From Valencia hispanica (lineage: Eukaryota; Chordata; Actinopteri; Cyprinodontiformes; Valenciidae), in NCBI GenBank assembly GCA_963556495.2, contig OY747702.1:41077680-41141679 (forward strand): a stretch of 64,000 bases of DNA. The letters are read 5' to 3'. Positions 59,641-64,000 of the stretch are shown here, piece after piece (position 1 is the first letter of the stretch; each line of letters opens with the position of its first letter). A program made the position numbers and the translations under genes. The notes under the pieces are model-generated. The model was not told the origin of the DNA. It ran no database searches and saw only the letters and a program-made list of their open reading frames with translations.

Positions 59641-60968
59641 AAGTTTACGATACCTCAGAAAATCCACCTAATAATAATAATAATCATCAGCAGATATCCG
59701 GTAATCATGAATTCAATTATATAAATGATTCCAACGTCCTCAATGGTCAAAAGCGAAAGACACAAGATCCTCAGCAATGTTCCATCGGAACAACTCGGCT
59801 CTCCCATTCAGCTCCTCTCTGGGTAAAAAATTGACTAATTGTATTAAGAGACCAGCTGATTAGAACCAGATCTAGAACCATGATTGTTCTTTCCGGAGGA
59901 GAATGCAGAGAGAGGCTCCAAAAATTGTTGACAAGACAAAAGATTGCAGATGTAGGCAACAGTAGGGAGGGAAAAAGAAAGTAAAATCAAGTAAAATCAG
60001 CCAGGTGGATTTCTTTATTGTACTTAAAAATTATTATTCAACATAGATTGCAAATCTTAAAGATTTTCTTGAGCAAAACCTGAAAATGTGTTTTGACAAT
60101 AAAGCCTTCAGTGTAGCTACAGAGAATTTCAGCCAAAAGATGGAAAATAAACCATAATCATTTGGAGGAAAAGTGAGACATAAAACAAATGTGTTTGAGC
60201 TGGCATGTAGATCTCTAAAATAAATTGGTATTTTAATTTGTCAATTAAATCAATACTTAAACATCAGAATGATTAAGATCAGGGGTATTTGGAGGATTAG
60301 ATGAGAAGTTACAGTAGGAGTGTATGAAAATCTTAAAGGGACTTCACAGGAATTTTGTTTTGAAATGACCCAAAGAAATAACTGCTTTTTGTACATGTTT
60401 GTGCAGAGTACTGACACCAAGATATCAAAGATAATATAACAAAAATCAAATATAACTTCATGAAAATGGTATGAGGCCTGTACATGTATAGTTATTTATC
60501 TTGTTCAGATGACTCGAAACGCTTTACACTACAATCAGTCTTTCACCAATTCACGTTGATGGTGGTGAGGTACCTTATACCCACAACTGAACTTGGTCAG
60601 AATGACAGAAGCCAGACTGCCATACAATTGCTGCCACTAGGCCCTCTGACCAACGGTCTTGCCCAAGGACACAACTGAGAAGGACGGGGCAGGAGTTCGA
60701 ACGGAGTTTTGATGAGAATTTCTTTTCAGTTTTTTACATGGAGAAACAAATGATCACCATACTTAAAAATAATGTATGAACATTCTTTACACTTTTAACA
60801 CAGAAAAAATAGGAAATATGGTAGTTTTGCAATCAAGCCAATTTGAGTTTCTTTGTTTTTACTTCAAAAGATGTATAAGTAAATTTACTATCATAAAACC
60901 TTAATCTCTCACTGAAGATGACTTTGAATCTACAACACTGAGTTGTGTGCAAAAATACTTTTGCAAAA
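59641..60968. other. Spacer 3' of unit E with direct-repeat copy and SINE-like repeat
   Basis: 60052-60154 is one of two near-identical ~103-bp direct repeats (partner 61997-62099). 60505-60700 is the same dispersed repeat as at 49270-49565 (ccctctgaccaacggtcttg, 'cccaaggacacaactgag', 'ggagttcgaac'). No gene seen. Confidence 0.6.
60052..60154. repeat. Direct repeat copy 1 (flanks unit E)
   Basis: About 103 bp, one mismatch by eye to 61997-62099, same orientation, 1945 bp apart. The pair brackets the four exons of unit E. Confidence 0.8.
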
Positions 60969-61942
60969 TCAAATTACTCCCTTAACCTGTGAATACAAAC
61001 TTTCTTCAGGTTTCAACTGTTTTTTTCTCTTTTCTCTTGAAGGTTTCCCATCTTTGAAATGTAAGGCAGCATAGTTCAGATCCTGTCCATCTTCAGTCTG
61101 AGCAGAAAGAACAAATAAATATAATTTTTAGTGTAACATTCAGTTCTATTTTTAAGCATTTTATACAAAGTTTGGTAATATTCACTCACATTCTCTGGTT
61201 GATTCTCATTGTGTTTTGCTACTGAAAAAAAAATCCAACAAAAATGTATCCTCAAAAGGTCCTCATTAGTTCATATAGTTAGTTTGATCTCATAGCAGAT
61301 GATTTAGATGTTTTATTTCTGTATTTCTGTTATTTCATGAACAGTAATTAATTTAGCAAACAAAACTTACCTTTGAAGTTTCTACACAGGGATCTTTGAG
61401 TTTTGTGACAGATAAAACCAATATTTACAGTCATGGAAATGCCCAAGCAGATTATTATGATCTTCAGCACATCAACTGTAGAACTGAGTGATTGGTCTGA
61501 AAAACAAGAGGGGAAGAAATGCCTCAGTCTTTAAAGGTATAACATTTACATAGCTAGAAGTATCACACCTCAAGTGTTAAAATCATACCTGCTGTTTTCG
61601 TTCCCTTTCCAAACAATATTTCTCCACACGTGGCCACAGCGCAGTATAATGTCCCAGTGCCAGAAGAGCTGAAGTTCTTAGAAAAGTTGTAACTACATTT
61701 CTTCTGAGTGTTTGATGTTGAGTTCTCACATTTATGCAGTCCTTTATCATTAGTGTGAATGATATCTGGATAAGACTGTTCTGATCCAGTTCTGAACCAG
61801 AAAACACTGAGTTCTCCTGAACAGGCCTCGTCTACAGACTCCGAGAGGACTGAACACTGCAGAGTCTCTGTGTCTGCTGGACGGGCAGGATCAGAAACTA
61901 GACTCTGAAGAACAGTGTAGTTAAATGTCTTCCCAGAGTTTC
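60969..61942 (-). CDS. NITR-like receptor, unit E, partial (no V exon in window)
   Basis: Predicted exons: domain 2 61942-61589, transmembrane 61496-61371, linker 61221-61190, tail 61097-60969. Domain 2 has LQC, EAC, WFRTG, LYC, ATC and a J-like FGKGTKTA, closest in the window to a canonical FGxGT. The membrane segment (IIIICLGISMTVNIGFIC) has one Lys at its outer edge. The tail carries LNYAALHF and SLYSQV, both ITIM-type. All four exons are open with GT-AG borders and consistent phases. Between 61942 and 64000 there is no V or leader exon, and a LINE occupies 62.83-64.0 kb, so the 5' exons lie beyond the window or are lost. It differs from A-D and forms a third subfamily. Confidence 0.75.
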
Positions 61943-61996
61943 CTATGAAGAAATTCAAGAACATCGATTAAACTGTAAACAAGAGATCTACTACTA

Positions 61997-62099
61997 AAAT
62001 CTTAAAGATTTTCTTGAGCAAAACCTGAAAATGTGTTTTGACAATAAAGCCTTCAGTGTAGCTACAGAGGATTTCAGCCAAAAGATGGAAAATAAACCA
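61997..62099. repeat. Direct repeat copy 2 (5' of domain 2 of unit E)
   Basis: Partner of 60052-60154; begins about 55 bp 5' of the domain-2 acceptor. Confidence 0.8.
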
Positions 62100-62830
62100 G
62101 TTTCATTTCATTTCCTTTAATATTTTATCATTTTTCTCATTCAGTCTTACACTTTTTACTGTATCTCAGTAGTTTGAAGGCAAAGTAATATGTCCTGTAA
62201 AACACCAACAAATATAGTTCTGTAAGTGCTGTGTCTTGTAAATATGCAATAGTGTTTAGAAAACATTTGGTATGATCTGAAATTATTTTTACAATTACTT
62301 TAAGGAGGATGGGTTAGCATTTTTTAAACAGCCATTTTAAAAATACTTTTGTCATAGTTCTTAGGTTTTTGTGTTTGAAGTTAGTTCTTTTCTTTATTCG
62401 GTTTAATTATCATTTTAATTTATTTCTTGGTATTTATTTTATGGCACTTCCTTGTTTTCACATTTATTCCCTTCTTCATCTTAGATGTTTTCACCTTTGT
62501 GTTTGTGTTTCCTAATTTCTATTTAGATAGCTTCCTAATTTCATTTCTTCCTCCAGTTTTTATTTCCTTCGGTTCTCCAGCGTTTCCTTAAGTTCCCCTT
62601 AGATTCCTTCTTAGATACATTTTCTAGTTTAGGATTGTTTTCTGTTTCTTCTCGTGTTTATTCCTTTCCTGTTGTTTCCCTGCCACACTGCTCCTTACCC
62701 ACTTCTACTGATTGATTCCATCTGTGCTTTCCCTCTCACCTGCAACCACTAATTCTTCTTCTTCTTGTGCTTTTCCGGCAGGCTAGATGCCTCCTGGCGT
62801 ATTACTGCCTTTCACTGTCTGTTAGAAGAA
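62100..62830. other. Spacer with T-rich dispersed repeat
   Basis: 62340-62770 is rich in 'ttcctttatttc/cttccttgtttt' motifs and has 'ttgattccatctgtgctttccctctcacctgcaacc', a dispersed fish repeat. No V or leader exon found on the minus strand. Confidence 0.45.
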
Positions 62831-62835
62831 CTACA

Positions 62836-63921
62836 TCACGGACAAATCCTCAGATGCAAGTTAGTAGAATAAATGAAGTTCATTATCGCTGCAATTATTT
62901 CTCTCCTATTTGCCTGTGGAGCAAGAAGTGTCCTCAAAGAAATCGTTTTAACTCCCAAATCAAGTATAGCCTTTAACAATTGTTTCCGTTCTCGTTTATA
63001 GATATTACATTCCATAAGGACATGCAGAACTGTCTCAATTTTACTGCCACATGCACAGAGTCCATCAGCTCTCTTTCCCATCATAGCTAGGTCTGGAGCC
63101 AATCCACAATGTCCTAGTCTCAGACGAGTAAAAATTACTTGGTTTCTTCTACTTTCCCCCCAGGTGGTGTCTCCCCCTTTAACGGTGCTTTGTAATGAAA
63201 AATAATGTCTCCCTCTTCCCTCTGAGTCCCAAATGTTTTGCCATTTGCCCCACATTACCTGTCCTACCATGTTACAATATTCAGAATATCCTAGCGTTGT
63301 AACAACAATAACATCCTCCAAATTCAAGGCATTTTTCGCTACAGAGTCTGCACTTTCATTTCCAGATACTCCGGCATGAGCTGGGACCCACATGAAAGCC
63401 ACAGCCAATGCTGCAGCTTCAGCTTTATATAATGCAATTAAAATTTCTCAAATCACATCCTGCCTAGCCTTCGACACTCCTGACTCTAATGCCACCAAAG
63501 CAGCAGCTGAGTCAGAACATATTAAGGCCTTCTGAGGCCAAATCTTACCCACCCATTCCAATGCACATAGAATGGCTATAGTTTCTGTGGTAAACACTGC
63601 AACACCATCTGGGAGTCGGTAACCCTGGTTCAAACCAACCTCAGGAATGTGAACAGCAAAAGCTGCTTTTTTACTATTAGGATCAACAGAACCATCAGTA
63701 TATATCTGCAAATATCCACCCCAGTTCTCATCAATAGCTTCAGCAACCACCCTTATGGGATTGTCTTTTCCCTTGTCTTTGAATTTTTTTTTAACAGTCC
63801 AGTCTATGTCTGCATCTGGGAGCAACCATGGAGGAACACTGGGCCAGACCACTCTGGGGGACATATCATTTCCAAAATAATAAAGCTTCCCATTTCTCTC
63901 TCCTTCCCTGCTGGTTTCCAA
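62836..63921 (-). mobile_element. LINE 3' region with RNase H domain, one internal stop
   Basis: A single minus-strand frame from 63921 to 62836 is interrupted by one TGA at about 63448-63450. It encodes an RNase H domain with IYTDGSVDP (first Asp), TTETIAILCALEW (Glu), ICSDSAAALVAL (Asp), and after the stop WVPAHAGVSGNESAD (His and last Asp). A C-terminal region follows with FTRLRLGHCGL and a zinc-knuckle-like CACGSKIETVLHVLMEC. RNase H after RT is typical of I-clade non-LTR elements. The RT part would lie beyond 64000. Confidence 0.85.
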
Positions 63922-64000
63922 CTGTCCTTGAGCAGATTTCTCACAGGATTACCTTGCTCTTGGCTCTGTAACCTCCCAATGTATTGAAGGGCAAGCTTTG

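Overview
This is repeat-dense eukaryotic DNA and looks like a teleost fish genome. The recognisable host genes are split into small exons with GT-AG introns. They encode two-Ig-domain receptors of the novel immune-type receptor (NITR) kind, which are known from bony fishes. The mobile DNA is also teleost-like: L2-type LINEs, an RNase H-bearing LINE, Tc1, PIF/Harbinger, hAT-like and pogo-like elements, and one LTR element. No bacterial genes, CRISPR arrays, rRNA or tRNA genes were seen. I could not identify the species.

Layout. 1-15.9 kb is almost all mobile DNA: a LINE fragment, a small transmembrane/coiled-coil reading frame with one stop, a near-complete L2-type LINE on the minus strand (about 2.45-6.88 kb), and a roughly 8.2-kb LTR element with two ~445-bp LTRs whose 7.3-kb interior has no recognisable gag or pol. 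16-17.7 kb holds another decayed LINE.

From 17.9 to 62 kb lies a minus-strand NITR cluster. Unit A (17.9-20.65 kb) has six intact exons. Unit B (22.7-28.0 kb) is a paralogue of A with several independent lesions. Unit C (32.2-34.0 kb) has six intact exons. Unit D (47.7-50.2 kb) is a young copy of C broken by a 5-bp deletion. Unit E (61.0-61.9 kb) has an intact 3' half, but no V exon lies inside the window. There are also relics: a domain-2 exon fragment in intron 2 of B, an orphan leader exon at 39.13 kb and an orphan promoter at 29.36 kb.

Each complete unit has the same plan: leader exon, V-type Ig exon, second cysteine-rich Ig exon ending in a J-like segment, transmembrane exon, short linker exon, and a tail exon with two tyrosine motifs (NYAAL and a VYSQV type). 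The transmembrane segments carry no strong internal positive charge, so the intact members look like inhibitory surface receptors of lymphoid or myeloid cells. A conserved module with an inverted CCAAT box and, in most copies, an ETS-like core lies about 60-90 bp 5' of the leader ATGs.

The C and D units sit in a segmental duplication (about 29.5-38.7 kb against 44.2-52.9 kb). The D-side copy keeps empty target sites for a Harbinger element and a Tc1 element present on the C side, which orders duplication and insertions in time. The rest is intergenic DNA made of SINE-like and LINE tails, microsatellites and DNA-transposon remnants.
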